In this document: positions 6,685 through 13,963 of the stretch, one piece after another
Layout: every line of letters starts with the position of its first letter
Position numbering within the stretch: the stretch's first letter is position 1
Assembly: GCA_910587905.1 (NCBI GenBank)
Contig: CAJUOF010000317.1
Location: forward strand, 1 to 13,963
Direction: 5' to 3'
Length of the DNA: 13,963 bases
DNA from: an uncultured Lachnospiraceae bacterium
GTDB taxonomy: Bacteria; Bacillota_A; Clostridia; Lachnospirales; Lachnospiraceae
The notes under the pieces: model-generated
The model's input: the letters and a program-made list of their open reading frames with translations, nothing else
Database searches by the model: none
Told to the model about the DNA's origin: nothing
Translations under genes and position numbers: made by a program

Positions 6685-8020
6685 CCGTCCCCTTCTCTCC
6701 CGGCAGAAGCTGAAGCCATGCGGCCCCCGCTTCCCGCGCCTCCCTTCCCTGGCTGCCTGTTTCTTCAAAAAATCGGCCTGGAAGCTTCTCCCTTATATCC
6801 ACCGGCACAAAGGGATAATGTTCCGCAAACCACCTGGCATTTTCCCGGTTCTCCGAGGCAAAGACCGTACAGGTGGAAAACACCAGCCGGCCTCCCGGCT
6901 TCACATACCGCCAGGAGGCATCAAGAATCTCTCTCTGGAGAGCTGCCAGCTCTTCCTGCCCGCTTCTCGTCAGTTTGTATTTGATATCGCCTTTCCTGCC
7001 AATGATCCCAAGCCCGGAGCAGGGCAGATCGGCGAGAACCACATCGGCCCGGCCAAACATCTCCTCATCTGGAATGCGCGCGTCCCACACGCGGACAGAG
7101 AGATTCTTAAAACGGCTCCGCTTCTTATTTTCTCGGATCAGCGACGCCTTCGCCTCCGTCAAATCTCTGGCCTCCACATGGCCGCTGCCTGCCAAAAGAT
7201 CTGCGGCGTGGAGACTCTTTCCGCCGGGCGCCGCACAGATATCCAGCACGAAATCCCCCTGCCTGATGTCCGCCGCCAGCCCTGCCAGGACAGAGCTCAC
7301 ATCCTGTACCTGCAAGAGTCCCTCCTGAAAGGCCGTGATCTCCTCCGGCCGGTCAAATCCTTTCAGGGTAAATACGCCCGGTATCCCCGGCACCGCTGCT
7401 GCGTCGATCCCCTGGGCCAAAAGGCTCTCACGGATTTCTTCCTCGGAGGCCCTGCTCAAATTACACCTCACGGTAAAGGGCCGGTCTAAGAGCCCCTGAG
7501 CCAGCATGCGCTCCGTCCGCTCCTCCCCGTATTCCAAAAGAAGTTCCTCCGTGATCCACACCGGCATGGAATAAACCACCCTGGCCCACCTGGAAAATCC
7601 GTCCTCTCTCCTGGGATAAGGCACCTGGCCGAGCTCCCTGGCTATGGTGCGGAGTACCCCGTTTACAAATCCCTTCAGGGAACCGAAGCCTCTCTTTTCG
7701 GCAAGGCGTACTGCCTCACTGACCGCGGCCCGCGCCGGCACTGAATCCATATATTTGATCTGATAGACACTCATCCGAAGAAGATTCCGGACGAGCGGCT
7801 TCTGTTTTCTCACTTTTACTTTGGAAAAATGGTCAATGAGATAATCCAACTCGTAGAGACGCTCCACGGTCCCCTCCACCAGACAGGTGAGAAAGGCCCG
7901 CTCCCGCCTGGGGAGTTCATGATTCGCCTCAAGAGTCTGCCTGAGCACCACATGACTGTGCCTGCCTTTCTCTAAAATCTCCATGAGACAATGAAGGCTG
8001 AGCGCTCTCGTGTCAGTCAC
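6647..8020 (-). CDS. rsmB: 16S rRNA (cytosine-967-C5)-methyltransferase RsmB (Sun/YloM)
   Basis: It methylates C5 of a cytosine in 16S rRNA (C967 in E. coli) using SAM, acting on early assembly intermediates. The 457-residue protein has a NusB-like helical N-terminus (about 1-135, including AFLTCLVEGTVER and LLRMSVYQIKYM), a linker RNA-binding part, then a Rossmann methyltransferase. Motif I is VLDICAAPGGK (258-268). Motif IV ADLPCSGLG carries C334 and motif VI STCT carries C384, the release and catalytic cysteines of the family. The start codon is GTG at 8020, with GGAGG eight bases upstream. It overlaps the metallopeptidase stop by eight bases (GTGACTGA). An ATG at codon 13 is too far in, because it would cut the first helix. 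Confidence 0.97.
   Translation of the reverse strand: MTDTRALSLHCLMEILEKGRHSHVVLRQTLEANHELPRRERAFLTCLVEGTVERLYELDYLIDHFSKVKVRKQKPLVRNLLRMSVYQIKYMDSVPARAAVSEAVRLAEKRGFGSLKGFVNGVLRTIARELGQVPYPRREDGFSRWARVVYSMPVWITEELLLEYGEERTERMLAQGLLDRPFTVRCNLSRASEEEIRESLLAQGIDAAAVPGIPGVFTLKGFDRPEEITAFQEGLLQVQDVSSVLAGLAADIRQGDFVLDICAAPGGKSLHAADLLAGSGHVEARDLTEAKASLIRENKKRSRFKNLSVRVWDARIPDEEMFGRADVVLADLPCSGLGIIGRKGDIKYKLTRSGQEELAALQREILDASWRYVKPGGRLVFSTCTVFASENRENARWFAEHYPFVPVDIREKLPGRFFEETGSQGREAREAGAAWLQLLPGEKGTDGFFIAAFRRTK
6689..6700 (-). promoter_or_regulatory. Purine-rich ribosome binding site inside rsmB for rlmN
   Basis: GGAGAGAAGGGG on the minus strand ends four bases before the rlmN ATG at 6684. It contains both a GGAG at about ten bases and an AAGGGG at four bases. 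It lies within the rsmB coding sequence and supports the 360-residue RlmN. Confidence 0.65.
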
Positions 8021-8735
8021 GGTTTCTTCCTCCGAACAGGATGATCAGACGAAGAAGCTGCAGCATGGAAGAAAGAGCCCCCGCCACATAGGTCAGTGCC
8101 GCCGCGGACAGCACCTTTCTCGTCTGGCCCACCTCATCCCCGTAAAGGACTCCCGTATCCCTGAGAAGCGTCAGTGCACGGCTTGACGCATTGAATTCCA
8201 CGGGAAGAGTGATGAGCTGAAACAGCACGGCCAGAGAAAAACAGAAAATTCCAAGATTAACCAGAATGGAAAAGCTCCCGCCCCTGGCGCCAAAAATCAG
8301 TCCCGCCACGATGAGGATCATGCTGATGCTGGAACCGAAGTTGGCCACCGGCACAAAAGCCGTCCGAAGTCTTAAGGGCGAGTAGCCCACCTCGTCCTGA
8401 ATGGCATGGCCGCATTCATGAGCTGCCACACCGATGGCCGCCACCGAGCGGCTGCCATAGACAGAGTCCGAGAGCTTCAAGGTTTTATTTCTGGGATCAT
8501 AATGATCCGTCAGATTCCCGGACACTCTGAGAATCTGCACTCCATAAATACCCTGGCTGTCCAAAAGCCGTCTGGCGGCCTCGGCCCCGGTCATCCCGGT
8601 ACGGCTCATGACCTTGGAATACTTGGAGAAGGAACCCTTCACCCTCGCCTGAGCGATCAGGCAGATCACCATTCCCACAAGAATTAAAATCCACGTAGGA
8701 TCAAAATAATAACGGTATCCATAATAATAAGGCAT
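8013..8735 (-). CDS. Membrane zinc metallopeptidase, YugP type (Zn_peptidase_2)
   Basis: A predicted membrane-bound zinc protease of the family of B. subtilis YugP; its substrate is not known to me. With the ATG at 8735 it has 240 residues. A Tyr-rich N-terminus (PYYYGYRYYFDP) leads into a membrane helix (about 15-29). A soluble stretch (31-118) contains TGAEAARRLLD (49-59) and ends in the catalytic HECGH (106-110), where H106 and H110 bind zinc and E107 is the base. Further hydrophobic segments lie at about 126-149, 156-177 and 210-233. LPVEFNASSRA (177-187) is a conserved-looking block whose E180 could supply the third zinc ligand (inference). The frame is open to 8798, but that extension lies in fmt and lacks a binding site; GGAGGG precedes 8735. 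The start is four bases after the fmt stop, and the stop overlaps rsmB. Confidence 0.93.
   Translation of the reverse strand: MPYYYGYRYYFDPTWILILVGMVICLIAQARVKGSFSKYSKVMSRTGMTGAEAARRLLDSQGIYGVQILRVSGNLTDHYDPRNKTLKLSDSVYGSRSVAAIGVAAHECGHAIQDEVGYSPLRLRTAFVPVANFGSSISMILIVAGLIFGARGGSFSILVNLGIFCFSLAVLFQLITLPVEFNASSRALTLLRDTGVLYGDEVGQTRKVLSAAALTYVAGALSSMLQLLRLIILFGGRNRD
8029..8033 (-). promoter_or_regulatory. Ribosome binding site for the GTG start of rsmB
   Basis: GGAGG on the minus strand lies eight bases before the GTG at 8020, inside the last codons of the metallopeptidase gene. It supports GTG as the true rsmB start. Confidence 0.8.
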
Positions 8736-8739
8736 TTTT

Positions 8740-9687
8740 TTATCCCTCCATTTTGTCTCCTGTGTGCAAAGGATATCCCCGCAGGAAGGCCCCTGCATCC
8801 ATCCGCTTTTTCCCGGAAAGCTGAAGCTCCTTCACCGCCAAAAGCCCGTCCCCCGTCTTTATGAGAATGGCATCCTTTGTCACCGCCGCAACCGTACCGC
8901 AGGGAAGGCTCCGCGTCTCTTCCGAGACCGCTCCCCCGTAAACCTCACTTTTCCAAAACTTCACCGTTTTGTCCCCCAGCCGGCTGTAGGTCCCCGGCCA
9001 GGGAGACAGTCCCCGGATCAGCCGTTCGACCGCAGCAGCCCCCATGGACCAATCCACATTCCCAAGGGCCTTTGTAAGCATCTTCGCATAGCAGGTTTCC
9101 CCTGTCTGGGGAATCCGCACAAGGCTTCCCGCCTCAAGTCCCTCCAGGGTCTTTAGGATCAGTGGCCCGCCTGCTACCGCCAGCTTGTCGTGAAGGCTTC
9201 CTCCGGTCTCGTCGGGAGCGATGGGCACCACGGTTTTGAGAAGCATGTCTCCCGTATCCAGCCCCTCTTCCATATACATGGTGGTGATCCCCGTCTCCTG
9301 CTCTCCGTCAATGATCACCCACTGAATCGGTGCGGCTCCACGATATTTCGGAAGCAGAGACGCATGGATGTTGATGCATCCATACCTGGGCAGCGTAAGA
9401 ACCTCCGTGGGCAGAAGCTGTCCAAATGCGGCTACCACAATGGTGTCCGGCTCCATCCGCCGAAGCTCCTCCAAAAACACTTCATTGCCTCTAATCCGCT
9501 GCGGCTGAAACACCGGGATCCCGTGGGCAAGGGCCGTCTCCTTCACCGGCGGCATCTGCATCTCCTTCCCCCGTCCCTTCGGCTTGTCGGGCTGGGTCAC
9601 GACTGCCTGCACCTCGTGCCCACCTCCAATCAGAGCGTTCAGAGCTGGGACTGCAAAATCCGGTGTTCCCATAAATACAAGCTTCAT
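8740..9687 (-). CDS. fmt: Methionyl-tRNA formyltransferase
   Basis: It formylates Met-tRNA(fMet) with 10-formyl-tetrahydrofolate so it can start translation. With the ATG at 9687 the protein has 315 residues, the usual length. The N-terminal Rossmann formyltransferase domain opens with MKLVFMGTPDFAVPAL and holds NIHASLLPKYRGAAPIQ (106-122) with N106 and H108, then GLDTGDM with D144, the catalytic triad positions of this fold. The C-terminal OB-like tRNA-binding domain follows from about 205 (NVDWSM, RGLSPWPGTY). The frame extends upstream to 9738, but the extra 17 residues are not family-like and have no binding site; GGAGG lies eight bases before 9687. It follows def by 96 bases, the largest gap in the window, and works in the opposite sense to Def. 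Confidence 0.97.
   Translation of the reverse strand: MKLVFMGTPDFAVPALNALIGGGHEVQAVVTQPDKPKGRGKEMQMPPVKETALAHGIPVFQPQRIRGNEVFLEELRRMEPDTIVVAAFGQLLPTEVLTLPRYGCINIHASLLPKYRGAAPIQWVIIDGEQETGITTMYMEEGLDTGDMLLKTVVPIAPDETGGSLHDKLAVAGGPLILKTLEGLEAGSLVRIPQTGETCYAKMLTKALGNVDWSMGAAAVERLIRGLSPWPGTYSRLGDKTVKFWKSEVYGGAVSEETRSLPCGTVAAVTKDAILIKTGDGLLAVKELQLSGKKRMDAGAFLRGYPLHTGDKMEG
8744..8749 (-). promoter_or_regulatory. Ribosome binding site that sets the metallopeptidase start
   Basis: GGAGGG on the minus strand lies eight bases before the ATG at 8735. It is formed by the last two sense codons of fmt (GAG GGA), just before its TAA. It supports the start at 8735 over the open frame reaching 8798. Confidence 0.85.
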
Positions 9688-9783
9688 AAGCGCTTCCTCC
9701 ATCTTCCAGTATACTCTCTTTTTCCTCAAAAGCTGCATTTTTCACACTTTTTTAAGAAAATTTTATAGGAAATGTCATGTTTG
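9688..9783 (-). other. def-fmt gap, AT-rich, no clear terminator
   Basis: At 96 bases this is the longest non-coding stretch in the window, and it is clearly richer in A and T than the genes. It holds the fmt ribosome binding site (9696-9700). A TATACT hexamer at 9708-9713 on the minus strand resembles a -10 box, but I find no matching -35 at 16-18 bases. No GC-rich stem followed by a T run is seen, so readthrough from def into fmt is likely. Confidence 0.5.
9696..9700 (-). promoter_or_regulatory. Ribosome binding site that sets the fmt start
   Basis: GGAGG on the minus strand lies eight bases before the ATG at 9687, deciding for the 315-residue Fmt over the 17-residue longer frame. Confidence 0.85.
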
Positions 9784-10251
9784 CTACTCTTCCTCCACGA
9801 CATCCTCCAGCTCGCCCTCCACAAACTCCACATAGAGCTTCCCCTCTAAATGGTCACATTCATGGCAAATGGCCCTCGCCAAAAGCTCCTCCGCCTCAAT
9901 ATCCCGCTCTTCCATATGCTCGTCCATGGCCCGGACAATCACATGATAGGGCCTCGTGACGGTCCCCTGCTTACCGGGAACGCTGAGACATGCCTCCGGC
10001 CCTGTCTGTTCCCCGTCCGTTTTGAGAATCACCGGATTGACCAGCACCACGGGCCCGTCCCCGATATCGATCACCACGATTCGTTTTAAGATTCCCACCT
10101 GAGGTGCCGCCAAGCCGACCCCCTCCGATTCATACATGGTGTCCAGCATGTCCGCGATCAGCTTCTCCGTCCGCGGCGTCATAGCCTTCACTTCCTTTGC
10201 CCTCTTGGTCAGTACCTCGTCTCCGATCTCCCGAATCAACCTAAGCGCCAT
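9784..10251 (-). CDS. def: Peptide deformylase
   Basis: It removes the formyl group from the first Met of new proteins, acting at the ribosome exit. The protein has 155 residues, typical of the shorter class. The three family motifs are GVGLAAPQVG (44-53), EACLSVPG (motif 2, in which the Cys binds the metal) and HECDHLEG (motif 3, HExxH, with two metal-binding His and the catalytic Glu). Motif 2 has Ala where EGCLS is most common, and motif 3 has Cys where HEIDH or HELDH is usual. The C-terminal tail is acidic (VEGELEDVVEEE). ATG at 10251 has AAAGGA nine bases upstream. It lies 52 bases after priA and 96 bases before fmt. Confidence 0.97.
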   Translation of the reverse strand: MALRLIREIGDEVLTKRAKEVKAMTPRTEKLIADMLDTMYESEGVGLAAPQVGILKRIVVIDIGDGPVVLVNPVILKTDGEQTGPEACLSVPGKQGTVTRPYHVIVRAMDEHMEERDIEAEELLARAICHECDHLEGKLYVEFVEGELEDVVEEE

Positions 10252-10287
10252 AACGTAACATCCTTTCTTTGTTTCTGTAATAACGTA

Positions 10288-10317
10288 TTTTTAAATCTTT
10301 GTGTTATTCCATATCAA
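10288..10317 (-). promoter_or_regulatory. Possible weak internal promoter upstream of def
   Basis: On the minus strand TTGATA (10312-10317, five of six to the sigma-A -35 consensus) is followed after 18 bases by TAAAAA (10288-10293, four of six to the -10). The -35 lies in the last codons of priA and the -10 in the AT-rich priA-def gap. Such matches arise by chance in AT-rich gaps, so this is only a candidate. Confidence 0.2.
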
Positions 10318-12514
10318 ACTGATACTGTACATTCTTTCCCCAATCCAGGGACTCAATGCTCCTCTTCAGCTCCAAAAGCGGCTCTTCTTCCTCACATTTC
10401 ACATAAAACATATACCGATACACATCATTGATTTTTGACACCGACGCTTTCGCCGGCCCCACGAGCTCTAAAATGCCCTCCTCGTTGACAGCCTCCGCCT
10501 GCCGCTTCACCGCCCTCGCCATATCCACGGCTTCCTCCTCCTCCCTGGATGCAATGAGCAGGGACAGCATCCTGGACACGGGAGGATACCTGAGCAGCTT
10601 CCGATACAGAATCTCATGCCAGTAAAAGCCCTCATAGTCCTGGCTGGCCGCGGCCTCCACACTGTAGTTGTCCGGCGCATAGCTCTGAATCACTACATGT
10701 CCGGGAAGGCTGTCTCTGCCGGCCCGGCCGGCCGCCTGGGTGAGCAGCGAGAAAGTCCGCTCCCCCGCCTCGTATCCACCGGAATAGAGGGATAAGTCCG
10801 CCGCCAAAATTCCGACCAGCGTCACCCGTGGAAAATCATGCCCCTTGACGATCATCTGAGTGCCGATCAAAATATCGGCCTTTCCGTCGGCAAAGGCTGA
10901 TAAAATGGCGTCGTGACTCCCCTTTTTCGCGGTGGTATCCATATCCATCCGCAGGACGGACGCCTCCGGAAACATAGCCTTCACCATGGTCTCCACCTTC
11001 TGGGTCCCCGTCCCAAATCCGGCGATATACTTGGAACCACAGGTGGGACAGACCTTCGGAATGGCCGTCTCGTACCCGCAGTAATGACATTTCAAAGTAC
11101 CGTCCCGGTGAACCTTTAGACTCACATCGCAGTGCGGGCATTTGACCGCCTTCCCGCAAGTTCTGCAGGAGACAAAGCCGGCATAGCCCCTCCGATTTAA
11201 AAAAAGCAGAATTTGCTCTCCCCGATTCAGCGTCTCCACCATCAACTCCTTAAGCCTCCGGCTGAAAATCCCCCGATTTCCTGCCTTGAGCTCCTCCCTG
11301 AGATCAACGATCTCCACAGAAGGCAGAACGCTCAGCTTCTTGGCCCTGGTCTTCATCTGGAAAAAATGATAGTCGCCGCTCTGTGCCCGATAGTATGAGG
11401 CAGCCGAGGGAGTCGCCGAGCCCAAGATTGTCATGGCTCCCGCCAATTTACACCGGTATATGGCCGTGTCAATGGCATGATATCTGGGAACCGTCTCGCT
11501 CTTATAGGCCGCTTCATGTTCTTCGTCGATGATAATCAGACCCAGATTGGTAAAGGGCGTAAACAGGGCAGAACGGGGGCCGATCATAATGTCCAGTTCC
11601 CCCCTCCTTGCCCGCTCCATCTGATCGGATTTCTCTCCGGCGGAAAGCCTGGAGTGGACAATGGATACCCGCTCCCCAAACTGCCTGTAAAACCGCATCA
11701 CCGTCTGCCAGGTCAGGGCAATCTCCGGAATCAACACAATGGCCTGCTTTCCCTCCGCCGCCACCTGACGGATCACTTCCATATAAACCTCGGTCTTGCC
11801 GCTTCCGGTGATTCCATGGACCAGACAAGGTCTCCGATCCCCTCTCCACACAGAGAGGATCCCGTCCACCGTCTCTCTCTGTTCTTTGTTTAAGTCGACA
11901 CAATCTCCTCTGGACCATTGATCCCCAATGGGACTACGAAAACGGCTTTTTGTCTCCAGCGTACAGACACCCTGCTCCAAAAAAGGCTTTACCGAGGCAG
12001 CAGACACTCTCAGCTTTTGAACCACCATCTCATAGGGAAGTGTCTCGTCCGCAAGAAAGGCTTCCAAAAGCCTCACTCTGGCTTTCTGGTTTTTTCTGCG
12101 GTAAAAGGCGAGCAATTCCTCACATTCCTCCAGGCTCACCCTGCGCACCAGATATTTTTTTTCCAGGGCTTTAAGCTTCCGCTTCGCCGGGAGTACCGTC
12201 TTTAATGCCTGAATCATGGTGGAACCGTACCGCTCCTTCATCCAGGCCGCCAGAAGGATCATCTGCCCCTCGATGGGCATCCCGTCCTCACAGACGGCAG
12301 CTATCTGTTTGATCTTCGAGGGATCATACTCCGGCTTTTCGGAAAAACCGATGATATAGCCGTCCCGAAGTCGGTTTCCCTTCCCGAAGGGGGCCCGAAT
12401 CCGTGCTCCAAGCACTGCTTTCTCGGAGAGCTCATCCGGAATTTGATATTGAAAAACCCGATCCACAGCCGTGTGGGTAATGTCAATGATGACATCCGCA
12501 TATGGTTTTGACAT
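10304..12514 (-). CDS. priA: Primosomal protein N', replication restart helicase PriA
   Basis: A 3'-5' DNA helicase that recognises stalled forks and reloads the replisome. The 736-residue length matches E. coli PriA (732). The N-terminal DNA-binding part (about 1-105) begins with ADVIIDI and FQYQIP. The helicase core has Walker A GITGSGKT (234-241), DEEH (330-333), GSATPS (365-370), a FLNRRGY block (438-444) and QAAGRAGR (593-600). The zinc-binding insertion has all eight cysteines: 450, 453, 459, 462, 476, 479, 489 and 492. The ATG at 12514 comes 31 bases after murF. The upstream sequence GGAAAGAGAATAAAAATAC gives only a weak, distant Shine-Dalgarno. It leads the conserved priA-def-fmt run. 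Confidence 0.97.
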   Translation of the reverse strand: MSKPYADVIIDITHTAVDRVFQYQIPDELSEKAVLGARIRAPFGKGNRLRDGYIIGFSEKPEYDPSKIKQIAAVCEDGMPIEGQMILLAAWMKERYGSTMIQALKTVLPAKRKLKALEKKYLVRRVSLEECEELLAFYRRKNQKARVRLLEAFLADETLPYEMVVQKLRVSAASVKPFLEQGVCTLETKSRFRSPIGDQWSRGDCVDLNKEQRETVDGILSVWRGDRRPCLVHGITGSGKTEVYMEVIRQVAAEGKQAIVLIPEIALTWQTVMRFYRQFGERVSIVHSRLSAGEKSDQMERARRGELDIMIGPRSALFTPFTNLGLIIIDEEHEAAYKSETVPRYHAIDTAIYRCKLAGAMTILGSATPSAASYYRAQSGDYHFFQMKTRAKKLSVLPSVEIVDLREELKAGNRGIFSRRLKELMVETLNRGEQILLFLNRRGYAGFVSCRTCGKAVKCPHCDVSLKVHRDGTLKCHYCGYETAIPKVCPTCGSKYIAGFGTGTQKVETMVKAMFPEASVLRMDMDTTAKKGSHDAILSAFADGKADILIGTQMIVKGHDFPRVTLVGILAADLSLYSGGYEAGERTFSLLTQAAGRAGRDSLPGHVVIQSYAPDNYSVEAAASQDYEGFYWHEILYRKLLRYPPVSRMLSLLIASREEEEAVDMARAVKRQAEAVNEEGILELVGPAKASVSKINDVYRYMFYVKCEEEEPLLELKRSIESLDWGKNVQYQFDME

Positions 12515-12545
12515 GTATTTTTATTCTCTTTCCATAAAAGAATTT

Positions 12546-13937
12546 CTACTGTTGTTTCCGCAAAATCTCTGCTATCTCAAAAAGCTTCATCACATTGGAG
12601 CCCTTGAGGAGCAGCAGATTTCCCCCTCCTGCCAGATCTCTCAAGAAAGGAAGCGCCTCCTCGCCGGAAGCAAAAAAGTGAACTTTGCAGCCGTCCGGAC
12701 TGCCCTTCTTTTCTTTCTCTCCCAAAAAGCCGGCCCCGATCTCCCTCGCCAGCTCCCCGATACAGACGAGACAGTCCACCGAGAGCTCTGCCGCAAACCG
12801 CCCCACCTCCCGGTGGAAGCGTTCTGTTTTCTCTCCCAGCTCCATCATATCCGCCAGGACAGCTATCCGTTTCCCAGAAACTTCCATGTTGTCGAGGACC
12901 TTTAGAGCCGCCTTCATGGAATCAGGGCTCGCGTTATAGGTGTCGTCGATCATGGAAAAATCGGCAAGCCGGTATATCTGCTGACGGTTCTTAAAGCCAG
13001 AAAAATCCGCCAGGGCCTTTGCCGCCTGGTCCATGGTGATCCCCTTGATCAGGGCCGCCGCCAGAGCTGCCAGCGCATCCATGACCATGTGCGTTCCCAG
13101 CACCGGAAGGGTGATCCTTACCTGTTCCTCCCCATAAACGGCTGTAAATGAGGTGCCGTCCCCTCCGACTTTCACCTCCTTTGCCCGAAGGTCACAGGTT
13201 TCACCGAAGCCATAGAAAATCCGTCGAAATCCACAGCCCTCCGATACGGTTTTCAGATATTCGTCATCCCCGTTTAGGATCAGCGTTCCTCCGGGCTTCA
13301 TGGAAGAAGCAATCTTCAGCTTTTCTTGGAAAATATTTTCCTTTGTCCGAAGCTGCTCGATGTGAGCCACACCGATGTTGGTGATCACGGCCACGGAAGG
13401 CTCCGCCAGCGAGGAGAGCACCTCCATCTCCCCGAAATCACTCATCCCCATCTCCAATACTGCCAGCTCATCCTTCCCTCCCATCTCGGTCAGGGTAACG
13501 GGAAGGCCGATGTCACTGTTGAAATTTTTTGAGGTCTTGAACACCTTGTAGCCTGCACCGAGGGCGGCCGCCGTCATCTCTCTGGTGGTGGTCTTCCCCA
13601 CACTTCCGGTGACGCCGATGACCGGGATGCCGAGTCGTTTCCTGTAATCCCTTCCCACGGCCTGCAGTGCTTTCAGGGTGTCCCCCACCTGAATCCAGGC
13701 CGCTCCGGGAAGCGGCTCCATCTCCCTGGAAGAAAGCACCGCAGCCGCTCCGTTTTCAATCGCCTGCCCCAGATAATCGTGGGCGTCGGATCTGGCCCCG
13801 ATCAGGGGCACAAACAGATCCCTTCCACGCATAACCCTGGAATCAATGCTCACATTTTCCAAGGGAGTATCCAAACTTCCCGCCAAAAGTGTTCCTCCGG
13901 TTGCCCGCACGATATCTTCTACTGTTGTCCGTTCCAT
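12546..13937 (-). CDS. murF: UDP-N-acetylmuramoyl-tripeptide--D-alanyl-D-alanine ligase
   Basis: It adds D-Ala-D-Ala to UDP-MurNAc-tripeptide with ATP, the last cytosolic step in making the pentapeptide precursor. The 463-residue protein has the three Mur-ligase domains: N-terminal substrate domain (about 1-100, DSRVMRGRDLFVPL, SDAHDY), central ATPase (GVTGSVGKTTT 108-118, NFNSDIGLP 138-146, LEMGMS 161-166, NIGVAHIEQ 187-195) and C-terminal domain (DDTYNASPDSMKAAL 331-345, KGSNVMKL 445-452). NFNSDIGLP and DDTYNASP favour MurF over MurC, D or E. The ATG at 13937 has AGAGGA seven bases upstream. Only 26 bases lie between it and the window edge; a TGA in one frame there (13952-13954) could end an upstream gene, but nothing can be identified. 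The operon promoter must lie beyond the edge. Confidence 0.97.
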   Translation of the reverse strand: MERTTVEDIVRATGGTLLAGSLDTPLENVSIDSRVMRGRDLFVPLIGARSDAHDYLGQAIENGAAAVLSSREMEPLPGAAWIQVGDTLKALQAVGRDYRKRLGIPVIGVTGSVGKTTTREMTAAALGAGYKVFKTSKNFNSDIGLPVTLTEMGGKDELAVLEMGMSDFGEMEVLSSLAEPSVAVITNIGVAHIEQLRTKENIFQEKLKIASSMKPGGTLILNGDDEYLKTVSEGCGFRRIFYGFGETCDLRAKEVKVGGDGTSFTAVYGEEQVRITLPVLGTHMVMDALAALAAALIKGITMDQAAKALADFSGFKNRQQIYRLADFSMIDDTYNASPDSMKAALKVLDNMEVSGKRIAVLADMMELGEKTERFHREVGRFAAELSVDCLVCIGELAREIGAGFLGEKEKKGSPDGCKVHFFASGEEALPFLRDLAGGGNLLLLKGSNVMKLFEIAEILRKQQ

Positions 13938-13963
13938 TCTTTTTTCCTCTCATTGATACATGA

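Noticed and set aside
6287..7489. A 400-codon open frame on the plus strand opposite rsmB and rlmN
   Set aside because: It lies antisense to two well-supported genes, shows no recognisable motif, is rich in Pro, Arg, Ser and Cys as expected for shadow frames of GC-rich genes, and has no plausible ribosome binding site.
9708..9713. TATACT as a promoter -10 box before fmt
   Set aside because: No -35-like hexamer is found at the right spacing, and there is no extended -10 TG; it is mentioned only in the description of the gap.
9190..9768. Plus-strand open frame across fmt and the def-fmt gap
   Set aside because: It is antisense to Fmt, has low-complexity His/Leu/Arg composition and no family resemblance.
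10250..10287. Direct repeat ATAACGTA at 10250-10257 and 10280-10287 in the priA-def gap, as a possible operator
   Set aside because: Only two eight-base copies in an AT-rich gap, one overlapping the def start codon, with no symmetry; chance is the simpler explanation.

Overview
This window looks like chromosomal sequence from a low-to-moderate-GC Gram-positive bacterium of the class Clostridia, most likely a Lachnospiraceae relative. The inference rests on three things: the gene order, the style of the proteins (a PASTA-domain PrkC kinase, a YugP-type metallopeptidase beside fmt) and GGAGG-type ribosome binding sites. I could not run a database search, so the taxon is a judgement from pattern alone.

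All twelve complete genes and the one partial gene lie on the minus strand, packed with gaps of 0-96 bases and several overlaps. Transcription runs from the right edge to the left edge. In that order: murF (peptidoglycan precursor ligase), priA (replication restart helicase), def and fmt (N-terminal formyl removal and formyl-Met-tRNA synthesis), a membrane zinc metallopeptidase of the YugP type, rsmB (16S rRNA m5C methyltransferase), rlmN (23S rRNA/tRNA m2A methyltransferase), prpC/stp (PP2C phosphatase), prkC (PASTA Ser/Thr kinase), rsgA (30S maturation GTPase), rpe (ribulose-phosphate epimerase), thiN (thiamine pyrophosphokinase), and a 5' fragment of a pyridoxamine/pyridoxal kinase that runs off the left edge. 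The priA-def-fmt-rsmB-rlmN-prpC-prkC-rsgA-rpe-thiN core is the same order known from Bacillus subtilis. The additions here are murF at the front, the metallopeptidase between fmt and rsmB, and the vitamin B6 kinase at the back.

Functionally the cluster joins translation start and ribosome maturation (def, fmt, rsmB, rlmN, rsgA) to cell-wall sensing and synthesis (prkC, prpC, murF). PrkC PASTA domains bind muropeptides/lipid II in studied species, and PrkC phosphorylates RsgA (CpgA) in B. subtilis, so kinase, phosphatase and one substrate sit side by side. No stretch longer than 100 bases lacks a gene. No RNA genes, mobile elements, CRISPR arrays, riboswitches or convincing terminators were seen.

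I found no new biological system. The most notable anomaly is technical: the first ten bases equal the 3' end of the standard Illumina adapter, and the pyridoxamine kinase reading departs from its family motif exactly there, so the left edge is probably an untrimmed contig end. Other points of interest are a very acidic juxtamembrane segment and a repeated Pro-rich tail in PrkC, an rsgA start without a visible ribosome binding site, and a set of overlapping start/stop junctions.
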